Both the position numbers and the translations under genes were made by a program. Source: Isoetes taiwanensis (taxonomy: Eukaryota; Streptophyta; Lycopodiopsida; Isoetales; Isoetaceae). From it: DNA of 64,000 nt. The stretch covers positions 3,691,720 to 3,755,719 of the forward strand of contig JAJEKV010000075.1 of assembly GCA_021234155.1 (NCBI GenBank), written 5' to 3'. Shown here piece by piece: positions 1 through 12,034 of the stretch (position 1 is the first letter of the stretch; the number at the start of each line of letters is the position of its first letter). Below the pieces are notes generated by a model. It was not told the origin of the DNA. It saw only the letters and a list, made by a program, of their open reading frames with translations, and did not search any database.

Positions 1-2050
1 TAGGGTTCAAACACACCATAGATTTTCTGCTAAGCTCGAAGACCTCCTTCAACCTGCACAAATGCTCCTCCCTTGTATTAGCCAAGCATAGGTCGTCCAA
101 AAAAATTCCAAGCCCTTTGTTTAACATGGAACCATAGACCATTGCCATGCATCTCTGGAATGTTGCTGGCGCGTTCATTAAACCGAATGGCATTACCTTC
201 ATCGCATATGTTCCCCATGGCGTAATAAATGCAGTCTTAGGCATGTCCTTTTGACAAACAGATATCTGGTTGAAGCCACTAAAACCGTCCATAAATGAAA
301 ATACTTCCTTAGTTGCTGCTTGATACAACAATTCCTCTTGGAATGGTAATGGGTAATGATCTTTTAATGTCGCCTTATTAAGATCCTGATAATCCACACA
401 TACTCTTACCTTTTTGTTCTTCTTAAGCACCGGTACAATGCAAGAAACCCATGTGGGATTTTCAATTTCAAATATAAAACCGACCTGCAGTAATTTATCT
501 ATCTCCTCCTTCACCATGTTCAGCAAATGTGGATTTATTCTTCTCATCTTATGCTTCACTGGTTTGGCTCCCTCCTTTAGATTGATGTGAAATTCACAAA
601 TTTCAGGAGGTATCCCTTTTAACTCACCATAATCCCAAGCAAAGCAGTCTGCAAATTCAGCAAACATTCTGGATAACTCCTCCTTTTCTTGATCAGTTGC
701 CATTAATCCTACTTGCAGTGTTCTCAGCTTGCCATTCTTTTGGACTGTAACTTCACAAGCATCAGCACAATCACTAGTACTTATGGTGAAAATCTCACAC
801 ATATGTCTGTCTGCCCCTTGTGGTAACTCCTCTTCCTTGACTGCCCCTTCAGTGAGTGCTTCCATTATTATTCTTTTGCAAAGAGCATCTGCTTCGCCAT
901 TCTGTGCCCTCGGTACATGTGTGATGCATACTTCTTTAAACTTCCCAAGCAATTCCATGACCCGTTGATACGGCTGCTCTAAGTGGGCACTCTTCACCTG
1001 ATAAATTTGCCTGATTTGATTGCATACCAGCTCCGAATCCCCAAAAACCTGCAAGTGGTCAATTTGTTTATTCAAGGCTAGGCTTAACCCCATAATCAGA
1101 GCTGCATACTCTGCCATGTTATTTGTACATAGGGGAATGGACTGGCCGTGTTGCAATATCAATTCGTGTTGGGTTCCTCTCATGATGATACCTATAGACG
1201 CTAAACCTATTTTCTTGGAGACCCCACCATCAAACCACAGATAAGCTTGTGCGTTAATGGACTCTACAAGGTTTGGTTGGTTGGTAACTTTTGGTTCAAG
1301 TGTGAGTTCATACTGACCAGCACAAACTTCGGTGACTGCCTCTTCTACTTCTGCTAGATAGACTGGCAACTCAAGACTTTTGGGATGTTTTCGTGTATAG
1401 ATTACTGCTCTATTATGCCCGTCTGATATATGACACTCTCCTTTGCTCCAAATAGGCCTAGCATCTACTGCTGTGAGCCAGGTCCTACCTAAAAGCAAAT
1501 CATAGCTACCTGCATGCTGTGAATTGTCTGCAAATGCTATCACCATGAAACTTGCTCTCGACTTGACACCTAGGATATTCAGTTTGACATTCTCGACCAT
1601 CCCTATTGGGCTGACTGACTGTTGGTTGAACCCCTTGATAATTAGCGGTGAGGATGATGTGACCTGCAGACCTAACCTTGACATAATGTGATATGGCATG
1701 ACATTTACACCAGATCCCCCGTCAATAATGACATTTGATATCGCAAAATCTCCTATTTGAGCAGAGCAAGTTAGTACCCCAGGATCTTCAAAATTTGCCT
1801 CACTAACTAACAAAGTGTTTGCACTCTCATTAGTGGAACCTTCACAGCCTATCAACCTAAGAAAACACTGTTTATAAGAAGGAGACTCTTTGAACAATGA
1901 TAACAGGCCTATGCTTACCTTGGTGTTTTTTAGCAGGTGTTCAACTTGGCTGTCAAGGTTTTTGTCATTGCCCACTCTACAGATTTTGGGGATGGGAGCT
2001 GCTGGCACTTTTAGTCCATCTGGCTGGTCTTGTTTGTTAGTCGCTCTTTT
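1..2050 (-). CDS. Gypsy polyprotein, partial: aspartic protease, RNase H, reverse transcriptase
   Basis: About 680 codons are open without a stop from just after a TGA at 2051-2053 to the window edge; the true start and end are not visible. The protease comes first: active-site segment IIDGGSGVNVMP near 1720 and the C-terminal YDLLLGRTWL near 1490. An RNase H domain follows at about 1240-900, with FDGG, NMAEYAAL, FGDSELV and NGEADAL supplying the expected D-E-D-D residues. The reverse transcriptase begins near 600, with VCVDYQDLN, the palm segment FMDGFSGFNQI, MPFGLMNAPATFQ, and FLDD in place of the usual YxDD. The product would process Gag-Pol and copy element RNA into DNA. The open frame and complete catalytic residues suggest this part decayed little or was recently active. 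The missing integrase presumably lies left of the window. Confidence 0.88.
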
Positions 2051-2308
2051 TCAGCTCTTTTGACCTCCCCTCCACCTAACCTAGTCCGCGACCATCCACG
2101 GATGTTAAATTGTCATCACACGCGTTTCAATAAGGCATGTGTTAACCTCAGCCACTTTCTTAGCTCCCTTAGCTTTCTCATATGCCATTACTTGGCGAGA
2201 ATTTAACATCATGCCTGTTAGATTACACCGTATGAACACCGCGAGGCGAGTCTTTACCATAGTGTCCAATTTTATCGCATCGTGGACAAGGCCTCTGTAG
2301 CATGTCTC

Positions 2309-3210
2309 TTACAGGTGACCCGTTCTCTTGCAATGGTTGCAAACACCGGCATTTGGGCCCTTAGTTATTTCCCTCATATTCCTTTGCATTTCTTCCATCA
2401 TAGTCTTCATTTGCTCACTAAAGCGTTCCTGTTTGCTTAGCAAAGCTGTATCTTCATTTCTTCCTGCTTTGCTTTTTTCAGTTCTTCTTGAGTAAGCCTC
2501 AATTGCTCCTTCAAATCCATGATCTCCCTTTCTATTCTCCTTTGCATAAACTGAAGCGAAATTGTTAGGATACTTCGATTGATGCCTTCTACCCAATATC
2601 CGGTAGTTCTATATTCAGGCTTTGGTAATTCTGCAGTTGAAAGACTCAATGATTTTGCTTTGTTAAATACCTGCGAGATGGTAGTGAATTCACCAGCTTC
2701 AAACATCTTAGTGAGTTTATAGCTTATTCTTGGTTTCATCCTCAGACCATATATAAAAAAGTGAATCACTGTTGGAAGAGCATTCTCTATATGTCTTTCC
2801 TGGCATACCTTGAGATAATGTGAAAATCTCTCTATGTAATCAATTACCTCCTCTCCGGCTTGAAGTTGGAAGGTATGTACTCGTGGACCAAGGTTCTGTC
2901 TTTGAGTGCTACAATCAACCCTTGTAATAAAAGAGTTACACAAAGAATCCCAAGTTAGTTCTTCATGCATAGTGAAATGCTCATACCACAGCTTGGCTTT
3001 CTCTTTCATGCATTTTCCGAACATGGAAATTTTATCTCCTCTCCTCCTGCCATGTAACTCATAGTAGTCTTCAAAGGTGTGCAGGAACTCAGTAGGATTC
3101 CAAGAACCATCAAATACAGGAGGCGATGGTGCAAGTGGTGCTAAAAGCATTCCAAGTTCTGGTGGATAAAACCACTGCATTCCCTTGCCCCTCGCATTCC
3201 CCGCCCCCAC
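2309..3210 (-). pseudogene. Gypsy gag, frameshifted, broken zinc knuckle
   Basis: The frame starting at 3210 gives a retrotransposon Gag domain: an FDGSWNPTEFLHTFEDYY-like opening, then WYEHFT, WDSLCNSF and a GLRMKPR segment. It carries on into a charged coiled-coil-like tail (IEREIMDLKEQLRLTQEELKK) and stops at 2437. A second frame (2309-2596) continues the same protein, so there is a frameshift near 2450-2590. The first CCHC knuckle reads CNHCKRTGH-L-stop-ETC: a TAA lies inside the motif. A second knuckle (CPRCDKIGHYGKD) follows in another frame and lacks its last cysteine. Gag from this copy should be non-functional. Confidence 0.82.
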
Positions 3211-6200
3211 ATCTTACGGTAGTGGCCCTTGGTTGGTAGCTGACTGACTATCAGCCACCTCCTCAACCCTTCTTACCATTTCTTAAAATCTGCAACAGCA
3301 CAATGACTTTCCAGGAAAACTTATCTCGGTAGGACCTCCAAATGATTGCTCTCTGCCTGGTTCAAAGAGCAAGTCACAGAAGGAGATGCGGTCTGGACCT
3401 CCAAGACACTTCTGGTGGTGTCTACACCTTGCGAATCCTTTAGGCAGGGTCAATGGCAATAATATTATACTGTTTTCCCTTTTTAAAACAAAACGGAATT
3501 TGCAAGATATGAAAAGACGACAAGGAGGCTACAAAGAACAAGGCACTGTGATTGATAGAGGAAAGGTCCAAGCAATTCAACAGAATGTGGTTTTTTCTTT
3601 TTCTTTTTTTTCCAAATATGAGAGTACACAATAGGAAGAAAGGTCTCGTATTAATGGAAGATCTTAGTAGCTGGTTTTGAATATGGCAAACAAATAAGGA
3701 GTGCAGAAAGATGACAATTAAGATAACAACTGACTAGAACCAAATGAAATGGAAGCAAAACCATCAATTGACAACTTACAAAAGTAGCCTGCACATTTTG
3801 GGACACAGCAAAAGCACTGCATTATCAGAGTTTACAAGATCGATTGATCAAAGGGTTACAACATAAACTAGTGCTAGGAAGCAACGTTTTCTGTAAAATA
3901 CGTGGCAATGATGAACATAACAAATTGCATCAGAACTTTCGAACCATAAACAGCTGATTGTGTTGACTGCAACCAGCTCCAAATACCATCAAGGAAGACA
4001 ACGGAACCAGATGATACCACACTTCGCCCTGATCAAGCAAGCACCAGAGCCATTTGGCGACTTCCCTTCTTCGTAGACAAGAACTCCAGTGATTCCAGAA
4101 CCGTCCCGAATGAGAGCCCCCCTTTTTCTTTTCCTGCCTGCCCCTTTAACAGATCGCTTCCCTGCCCGCAAATCCTCTGTAGATCTTCTGTTATACCTGT
4201 AAGATTGCATCATTTGCTGGCCGAATCCCTTAGCTCTGTTCTTGGCATGCATCCTTGCAATTTCGGAATTCCCACAGGTCTAGGTCTTAGGTCTTGGAAA
4301 GGAACGGCATGGTATTGGCAAAAAAGCAAAGGTAATGGTCTAGGGCTTGGAAACAAGAAACGAAAATGTGAACAGAAGATAAATGTGTTGGTGAAAAATG
4401 AAAACAGTTCTGCCCTGTATATATGTTCTCTTGTACTTCTATTTTTTCTTTTTTTTCCTTTTTTGGGCCATTTGGGCATAGGATACCCCCTATTGGAAAG
4501 ACAGAAGCAACAAGTGTGATATCTGTGGCATAGATGTGCTCACATGGCATGGTATTCAGAACTCTCTTTTTTTTTCTTTTTCTTTTCTTTTTTTTCTCTT
4601 TTTTTTTTTTAATAGCGGATGGATGGCCATATGAGATCAAACTAATTGACGAGTAGGCGAGAACTAGTGAGGTCATTATGAAAATATGGCAATGGTTCTC
4701 AATTGGGATTTTATAGGCACGAAGATGGTGGAACAAGCGGAGAGTTTAACAACACAATGGGGAATTGAAATAGCAACTAAATAATGCTTACCAACTTTGT
4801 CTCCATTAATGTACCACGTCCTCAACTTATGTGCAGCATCCTTTAAATGTCAGATCCATGCTCCAATTTCCTTCAAATGTGCGCTCCAAATATTTGCTCC
4901 CATCTACGTAATCTCCGTGTCATGCACCCTGGTCAGCGTGTTGTAACTGCAATGCTCTGAAAGGTATTTAGCAGAATGCTTGGAGTATTTAGCAGATTGC
5001 TAAAGCTGTGTCCCTTATGCAACATGCTTGAGAACAGAAATAGAGAATGCTGTGGACAGTGGAGAGTTATGGGTGAATGCAAGGTGAGATGGATGCATTG
5101 ATGGTTTTAGCATATGCTGAACAAAATGCTCTAACTAAATGCATGTTTTCTGTTGGGCACCAGAATGGTGGCCAACACCATACCTATATTAGGACCCTTT
5201 GGATAAAGTTGTCTCAGGCCATGCTCTTCTAAACCTGGAAGCAAGTAATCAATCTGTTCAAGCCAAATATAGAAGCCAAACGTACTAACCATGTTGAAGC
5301 TACAAAATATCAATAAACGAATATCACGAAAATTGCATACGGTCATCCAACTACCATGCTATCATTCAAGCAGAAATATATAACTTCATGTGTAATAACT
5401 AATTGAAACAGTGGGTATTGAATTACAAACCCGCAAAGCTACCTATTACTTCCCAGACTGAACAACACTGCAATTACAGCAGTCCAAGCAACCACATTCC
5501 AAATAATTGTCTTATTAAATTCCTACAATAACATCAGTTGCAAAGTGATGCAAGACAATATTGGGAATTTCTAATTTCTAATAAAAATGTTTCTTAATGT
5601 TGTAATATATCTTATCAAAATTTTACAAATTTTTGTCTCCAGTCCTTCAAGCGAGAAATAGCATTGATATGGATCTGTCTTATCATTGCTGGGAAATATG
5701 GCAAATGCCATGTCTGGGCGATAAAGTTTATTGTTATATCCTGCAATCCTTCATTTGCAACAATTGATTCCCTTGCTATGCATGTAGACCTTCTATGTTG
5801 TTTATTAATTGTTGTTGTTATGCACATGATTTGTTGCAAGCGAAACAATTTTTGAGGGAAGTAAGTGGTTCACTTGACAATTGAGTTTATAACCTTCTCA
5901 AATAAATATATTGTTTAAACTTCTAAACTACTGAAAATGAAATCTGCAACATGCTACAAAATGGAAGATGTTAAACAAAGAACTATGAATGTATCGCAAC
6001 ACCAGAAGTACTTCTGGCTTTTCTTCTTCATTGTATGATAATATATAGATTCTTTGATATGTGAATGATTCTGGAGATGGGGTTTTCCTGTGTGTTGGAG
6101 GATATTGAAGTATCTATTACCAACTCAAAATTGCCAACAACTCAAATTGTAACTATGCAACTATGAAATAAGAGCAAAACGATTGTAGGGTCTACAATAT

Positions 6201-7480
6201 AAATCTATGAGACTGAGTTCGTTTCATGCACCCCTAAGCAACAGCCAAGTAACATGCTTGATGTACAGGGAAATGGAACATGGGATTCCATTCCAGTTTG
6301 GAGGGGATCCCTTGAGCATTAAATGGGAACAAATCCCTTTCAAACCAAAAAGGAGATCATGGTCCATTACCCCACAACATTTAACCTTAGGCTTCAAATC
6401 TCTTTAGGCTCCAAATCCTCTTCAGCCCTCAAGAAATGTCTTTATAAAATTTCATATGGATACCATATCCATTAGATGGCATCCACTATGGTGGCTATAG
6501 GTTTGATCAGTTAATGGCTTCAAGATATAGTTGCTAATAGATATAAACAGTCAATTTAACACGAGATATTGGCTTATTATGCAACCTTTAGTACATGTAT
6601 TGGAGTTTAGTTATGTGGAATAAATACCTCAATTTGAAGGATGGACTGTTTTAGGTCGGCAAATAAGCAAAACTTCCCTTGACCGTAATTGCGTATGACT
6701 TATATTCTGACTGAGTATATGAACTTTCCTTGATATACAAAAGAGCAAAAAATATTATACAAAACTATGTGGTTTGTTAGAATTACATGGATAAGAAGAA
6801 GGCTACATAGGGTCTATGACGAAAATTGCTATGGCAGATTCATGTTAGAGTTAAAAATGTTACCAACCCCATATAATCGGGTGCCTTTAGAATGTCTATA
6901 GAAACACACAACCTCACTTATGCGCGGCAACGCCCGACACACGTTTATTAGAGCAACAGGTAGGGGCTAATCATTTCAACTAGGGGCTAAGACATCTGTT
7001 GATGGTACACCTTATCACCTTGAACATGTCTTAGCTTGATTATTCAATAGTATCCTCATTCATTACATGAGCAAATAAGTAGAATAGACTACGCTACTAT
7101 GATGAAAAGCCAAAATCCAAGTCTTCTTTTATATTGAGGTACAATCCTCATAGATGTGTATGAGAGAAAAATTTATTTTCATGTAAATCATTCTTAGATG
7201 GTTAAAGTAATAGGAAAACCTACTTCATGCTATCAACGGAAAGAAATTGAAAGATTGGGGAGAATGACTCTATGATGTCAAATTTGTTTACCTAAGATGC
7301 TTATCACGATAAGCATTTTCATCTAACAACCTAAAGGAACAACAAAAATAATTTGCTTAATAACAATTTAACACTTCATGTGTTATGTTCAAACTTTAAG
7401 CTTAATCTGGAGAATATTTTAGGAGGACAATTTCAAACAGTAACTTATAATGGACAAAGATATAATTTTAAATACCAATA
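3211..7480. other. Stretch without a convincing gene
   Basis: This region should hold the leader and 5' LTR of the left gypsy element, but I see no clear LTR ends. Short open frames such as 3989-4252 (minus, 87 codons, basic, KRKRG-rich) match no family I recognise. There are T-rich runs at 3593-3612 and 4565-4612. A degenerate GC hairpin resembling the Helitron 3' hairpin lies near 6921-6940. The rest is AT-rich spacer. Confidence 0.5.
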
Positions 7481-7484
7481 AAAA

Positions 7485-7512
7485 GCCCAGCAATGCTGGG
7501 CACTTTTTCTAG
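7485..7512 (+). mobile_element. Helitron 3' terminus (hairpin + CTAG)
   Basis: A perfect stem GCCCAGCAATGCTGGGC (7485-7501) is followed by seven bases and CTAG at 7509-7512, with T as the next host base. A hairpin a few bases before CTRR and insertion before T is the Helitron 3' signature. The 5' TC end was not located, so the length is unknown. Confidence 0.55.
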
Positions 7513-8423
7513 TTGCATTATAAGTATAAGATGACGATTAACATGTATTAACTTGAGAACACATGGGATTTGAACCCGTTACAAATTTTTGGCTGAGAAA
7601 GGAAGGTTTTAATAAAAAATAAGAGTTTTATGAGAGGTTATTTTTTACCAAATCATTGTATGTAATATCTAAATCACAAAAAATAGATAAAGAAGAGAAG
7701 CACTAGAGAGAGAATGTCATCATTGTTTCTGCGCTCATAACTTGAGCTACAGAGGTCAGACTCAGATGATCTTGGGTTTATTGGAAAGCTTATATAGATA
7801 GTTTTTCATTGGCATGTGATTTGATCCAGATCTATCAAGACAGATACCTGCTTTTTGTACTTTTCAATCTGAATACTTTCTTCCAAAATGCAGATTTGAT
7901 GATAATATGCGTTTTATCATAACTTTTGAATATGGACTCCATTTTGTGTGTTTTTTATTGTGTTGGAGAGCTCTCTCTGGGATCTTTATGGTGATATATG
8001 ATATGTTGATATTTAATTAAGTTTTCTAAGTCAAAACATCAAATTTCCAGGTGGATTTGGTAAGGTTTCACACTTGATTAAAACATCATTTGCAGAATAG
8101 CAAATCATACTCCCTGTTCAGCTGATCATTCGGCTCATATCTTTTGTCATGTATCATTATAGTGCAGTAAGCTTTTATGAAGATATTGAAAAGATATGTT
8201 ATCGTGGCCACACTTTGTATCGAAAAAAAAAAAAACCAAAAGTTTTTGTTTTGTTTTTATTTGTGTTTTTGTTTTTGTTTTCGCTTTCGCTTTCTTTTTT
8301 TAGCGCAAAAATCTAACCTTGGACGTCACATTATCTTGAAGCCTAGCCTATCCATTTATTTAAAAAAATGACTTGTACCCTTCTATATCGTGCCTTAAAA
8401 ACTATCTTCTCATGTCCTTTCAG
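7513..8423. other. AT-rich spacer / possible intron
   Basis: No supportable ORF. A lone tRNA T-arm-like GGGTTCAAATCCC occurs on the minus strand near 7567 without other tRNA features. The stretch ends in a pyrimidine-rich TTTCAG at 8418-8423 that looks like the acceptor for the PHD/GNAT exon, so part of this may be an intron of that broken gene. Confidence 0.4.
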
Positions 8424-8557
8424 AAGGGTCTTCCGCATCCCCAACCAACCCTTCCAAAATTTCGGAAAACGACACCAATGAAAATTGTTGTGCTATCTGT
8501 TGCGATGACGGTGACCTGATTGGCTGTGGTTACTGCCCGTTTTTGTATCATTTTGAA

Positions 8558-8816
8558 GGGTGAAAATAGCTTTACCCTGGTTTTGGTGATTCCATCGCGG
8601 TGACTACTCTCCCGCGGAATCACTAATCCTCCGGAAATGGGATCCGTTTCGGGTCCCATTATCCGTACCTGACAGCGTCAGATGTACCTTTTGATGGATC
8701 CCAATCGTCCGTCAGGGTCCATCTTGGCCGTTCGTTTTATACCTTTCGGCAGAATCACATCCGCAAAATACCGCCGGACGGAATCACCACTCTGTTATTC
8801 CACGCGACGGAATCAC
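8558..8816 (+). repeat. Left terminal inverted repeat of the MULE
   Basis: Pairs with the reverse complement of 10243-10506 over roughly 260 bp with modest divergence and a few small indels. It includes shared blocks around GGTGACTACTCTCCC and GGATGTGATTCTGCC (the latter read on the opposite strand). Confidence 0.85.
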
Positions 8817-9060
8817 ACTGAATTGATACCGCCAGATGGAATCACTTACTGTAGTATTCACCTCCGTGGAATCACCCATGACAGATTCCATCAGATGGAA
8901 TCACCATTCAGAATTGATCCCCCTTGGTGGAATCACCCGTGATAGATTCCACCAAATGGAATCACCGTTCAGAATTGATCCTGCCCAGTGGAATCACATA
9001 TCATAATATTCTCTCTCCGTGGAATATTCGGTGGCATATTCTACCGGACGGAATCACTAG
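8770..9060 (+). repeat. Subterminal tandem array with GGAATCAC core
   Basis: At least eight spaced copies of GGAATCAC, often preceded by a CCG or CAGAT element, continue the left inverted repeat inward. Pairs of units read almost identically (TTCAGAATTGATCC occurs twice about 67 bases apart). The right arm has only the first units, so the array has expanded on one side. Confidence 0.7.
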
Positions 9061-9210
9061 GTAATGTTTGCCATTTTCGTGCCTGTCCATTGTTATTCTC
9101 TGCACTGCCCATAATTTTTATGGATGGGGATTTGAACCCCTTGCCAATATCGGCAATGCCATGGGCTGCTTTAAAACAAGAATAAGAAACAAGGAACAGG
9201 ATCATCAACC

Positions 9211-9338
9211 TTTGTCCAAGCTTGCTTTTGCTATTTTTTCAGTAGAAATGAGCTGAAACTCCGTAAGCCAAGCCTTTGTCCAAGCTTGCTTTTGCTGTCT
9301 TTTCAGTAAGAATGTGCTGAAACTCCATAAGCCAAGCT
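9211..9338 (+). repeat. Two-copy tandem repeat, about 64 bp unit, inside the MULE
   Basis: Copies at 9211-9274 and 9275-9338 both start TTTGTCCAAGCTTGC and end with CCAAGC; they differ at a handful of positions. Confidence 0.8.
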
Positions 9339-10242
9339 TCATTCCCTGCTGGAACAGAACCAAAAACTTCGAAAAAAACCTGCAGAACCCATGTCTTAAA
9401 ATTTGCAGATTGATCAGATATGTTTTCTTAGTTATAGGCCGTCATATTTGTAGCCTAGACTCGAAATAGATCCCATACTTGTTTATTTCTCAGATATGAC
9501 AAATTCAAACATATGCGGCATCTAGAAGACTGAATCTCTGTCAAAAATACCCTTTTTCTACAGTTTGGAGGCCTTATTTGAAGAACATTCGATGCCAAAA
9601 ATTTGGCGGGATTGTATTGGAAGAATCGGGTTTTCTCCTCCCGAAAACAGGATTTACTTCTTCGTTCGATGCTTAAATTTTTCTCTCTGTTGCAGTTTTT
9701 TCTCTTTACCCTGCCTATGTCGGAGTGGCGGAGAAGAACCTGCCATAGCCATTCCTTCTTCAAAGCTCAAACTCTGCACCAGAAATCTAATCCAATAGCA
9801 AGGCAAATCACGGCTGGGCTTTTCGGATTGGGCATAAAAATTAGTTATCCATCTCTCAAATACGCCCTAATATCTCAGCTCCGGCGATGAAATAAATGCT
9901 TTGCCCTAATAATGCCGGCGATCACTTCGATTCCTTTCCTTATTCCTGCACTAACGGTGCAAAACAGAGCAGTAAAATGGCAGTGCCGCTGCAGCAGACT
10001 GTAATATATATCAAGCAAATTAGATAAGCTTAAAAATATGAATATTTTGCCACAGCAAGCTACCCATTGAGTTTTTCTTCGCCAACAAGAACAAGAAAAG
10101 AAGGAAGATCTCCGCAATCCCAGCCTGTTCAATCGCCATCTATCGCCGGAGCAAGCCGTCATAGCCCGCACTAGCTGAAACACCTCACCTCCCAGAAGAA
10201 CAGGAGTCAGAAATTTGAATTTTTACTGCAATATTCTGGATG

Positions 10243-10506
10243 GTGATTCCGTCGCGTGGAATAACAGGGCGGTGATTCCGTCCAGCGGTATTTTGCGGAT
10301 GTGATTCTGCCGGAAGGTATAAAACGGACGGCCAGGATGGACCCTACAGACGAATGGTTGGGATCCATCAGAAGGTACACCTGACGCGGTCAGGTACGAA
10401 TAACGAGGCCTCCGGAATGGATCCCGTTTTTGGAGGGTTAGTGATTCCGTGGGAGAGTAGTCACCGCGATGGAATCATCAAAACCAGGATAAAGCTATTT
10501 TCACCC
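10243..10506 (-). repeat. Right terminal inverted repeat of the MULE
   Basis: Reverse-complement partner of 8558-8816; ends GCTATTTTCACCC next to the duplicated target CATTTTGAA. Confidence 0.85.
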
Positions 10507-11281
10507 CATTTTGAATGTGTTAATCTGGAGCGATTGTCTCCTAAGTAAGTGGTTTTGCCTGTGTTGCTTCTGCGTTATTTGTAAATCTTATATTTCAAAA
10601 TCTATTCCGGCAATGTAGTGCAAGCAGTGCCATTGCAAGATTCATACTTCTTGTGTTAGATCATCAACTGGTTATTTTTGCGGCCCAGAATGCGGATCTA
10701 TTTTTAAGAAACTAGAGAAAGTGGCAGGCAAAAGAAATACCATCAGTGTTGGTAAAAACCTAAGCTGGATTCTCCTCAAACATCCCGAAAAAGGGCAAAA
10801 AAGTCGACCAGAAGATTTCAAGCAGCCATTTGCAATGAAATTGATGCAGACCTATTTTCCATTTTTCTTAGATTTATGGAAAGATGGCACAAACTGAAGT
10901 GCATTTTATGCAGTGATTTTGGAACAAGGGGAAAAAGTTGCATCAGTTGCAATTCTGAGAGTACATGGTAACTATTCTACAGAGATGCCTTTTGTTGCTA
11001 CAGATCCTGAGTTTCAAAACAAAGACATGTGCAGGGGTCTTGTTGGTACCATTGAAAATTTGCTACACAACTTAGGGGTCGAATATTGGTTATACCTGCT
11101 ATGAGGCTGAAGGAATTTGCATAACTTCCTTCAATTTCAGGCCTATTAATGCTATTGTGAAGCAGGAATTATTGGCTCGAAATGCTCTCATGTGTCTAGG
11201 CACAAGGATTCTTCAAAAGCAAATGCTTAACAGAAATCAAGATCATGTTCAAGATCATGGTCCTCAGCATCACAGATTGTA

Positions 11282-12030
11282 ATGATCCGTTAGGAGTCTT
11301 GTGCTGGTTTTTCCGTCATTATCGTTGCTTCAAAATCAACTGGCAAAAGTAGAGGTTAGGGTTTTATGTTCCATCTGCATATATCTTCGCCTATAACAAT
11401 CTGCTCCATCTGCATACATCTTCTACCATAAGCATTTCTGTTTCATCCTTGGTAGCATATTCTGCCATAAGTTTTGGTGGAGGATTTCTATTTCGACCTC
11501 AGTAAGAAGAATGGAAAAGTATTTCTTACTTTTTCCTCTGCATGTACTATAAACGGTAACGGCATGCCTATTCTGTTGTTTTTGAACATGTGATTCAATT
11601 AATTGACCTAATCCAAGCCTTAAATTACAAGGTAATCCAAGCCTCAAAACCTTAACCTAATTCAAGGTGAGGCAGCTGAGCAATGGCATGGCCGAAATGC
11701 TGGTGAAGATGAAAATGGCCTGCAAGCTGGATCTGAGACTAGATCTGTGAAGCCCTCTTTAATAATTCAAAGTGTTGGCATTTCGGATGGGATTTTTTCT
11801 GGACTTGTTGGGCTACCTTTTCAGAGAGCCAAATACACACGGGAGCACAACTCTTTTGTACTTATCAGAGTATTTAAACAAGGCAAAAATTTAAAAAGGT
11901 CAGCTATTTTTGTTTGAATGACATATGATTTACTGCATAAGAGGTGGCATCCTTTTAGTTCTTCGTATTCTCTTCTTGTTCCTGTTCATGTCCCATGAAT
12001 AACGATGGTTTTAAGTACGCCCGATTTGGG
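11282..12030. other. Spacer after the PHD/GNAT pseudogene
   Basis: Mostly AT-rich. A frame at about 11668-11920 (plus) stays open for some 80 codons, with segments such as SVKPSLIIQSVGISDG, and could be a decayed exon. I could not assign it to a family. Confidence 0.3.
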
Positions 12031-12034
12031 TTGG

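Larger units (their letters stand above)
1..3210 (-). mobile_element. Ty3/gypsy LTR retrotransposon, partial (gag-PR-RNase H-RT)
   Basis: Reading right to left, this stretch gives a Gag domain, two zinc knuckles, a retropepsin, an RNase H and the start of a reverse transcriptase, so it is the 5' half of a gypsy-type element cut by the left window edge. I could not find its 5' LTR or a clear primer-binding site between the gag start and about 6 kb. The gag is broken, while everything from 2050 to the edge is open. The RNase H lies before the RT, which differs from the standard gypsy order of PR-RT-RNase H-integrase. Confidence 0.9.
8558..10506. mobile_element. Non-autonomous Mutator-like (MULE) TIR element, 9-bp TSD
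   Basis: Long terminal inverted repeats (about 8558-8816 and 10243-10506) begin GGGTGAAAATAGC. The element is flanked on both sides by the 9 bp duplication CATTTTGAA (8549-8557 and 10507-10515). A 9 bp target duplication with long inverted repeats is the hallmark of Mutator-like elements. No transposase is visible inside, so it is non-autonomous. The left arm carries an extended array of GGAATCAC-containing units, and the interior holds a short tandem repeat. Confidence 0.88.
8424..11281 (+). pseudogene. IDM1-like PHD-finger/GNAT acetyltransferase pseudogene, split by a transposon
   Basis: After a splice-acceptor-like TTTCAG the frame reads into a PHD zinc finger, CAICCDDGDLIGCGYCPFLYH. The Mutator-like element at 8558-10506 interrupts it, and the same codons resume with FECVNLERLSPK and then WFCLCCFCVICK. 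Downstream come a GNAT-type domain (VASVAILRVHG, EMPFVATDPEFQ, MCRGLVGTIENLL at about 10940-11080) and the C-terminal FRPINAIVKQELLARN segment ending at a TAA at 11281. This order matches the plant IDM1 (INCREASED DNA METHYLATION 1) group, nuclear histone acetyltransferases linked to active DNA demethylation. Besides the insertion there are a frameshift after LSPK, stops near 10615 and 10895, and another stop and shift near 11130. Several residues expected in the acetyl-CoA loop are altered (QNKDMC where RRQGMC is usual). It is non-functional; an intact paralogue elsewhere is likely. Confidence 0.85.

Noticed and set aside
3989-4252. 87-codon basic frame on the minus strand
   Set aside because: No family resemblance, no splice or promoter support; likely part of decayed retroelement flank.
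7560-7580. tRNA T-arm-like GGGTTCAAATCCC on the minus strand (a similar one near 9127-9141)
   Set aside because: No matching A box, anticodon arm or acceptor stem at the right distance, so not called as tRNA or SINE.
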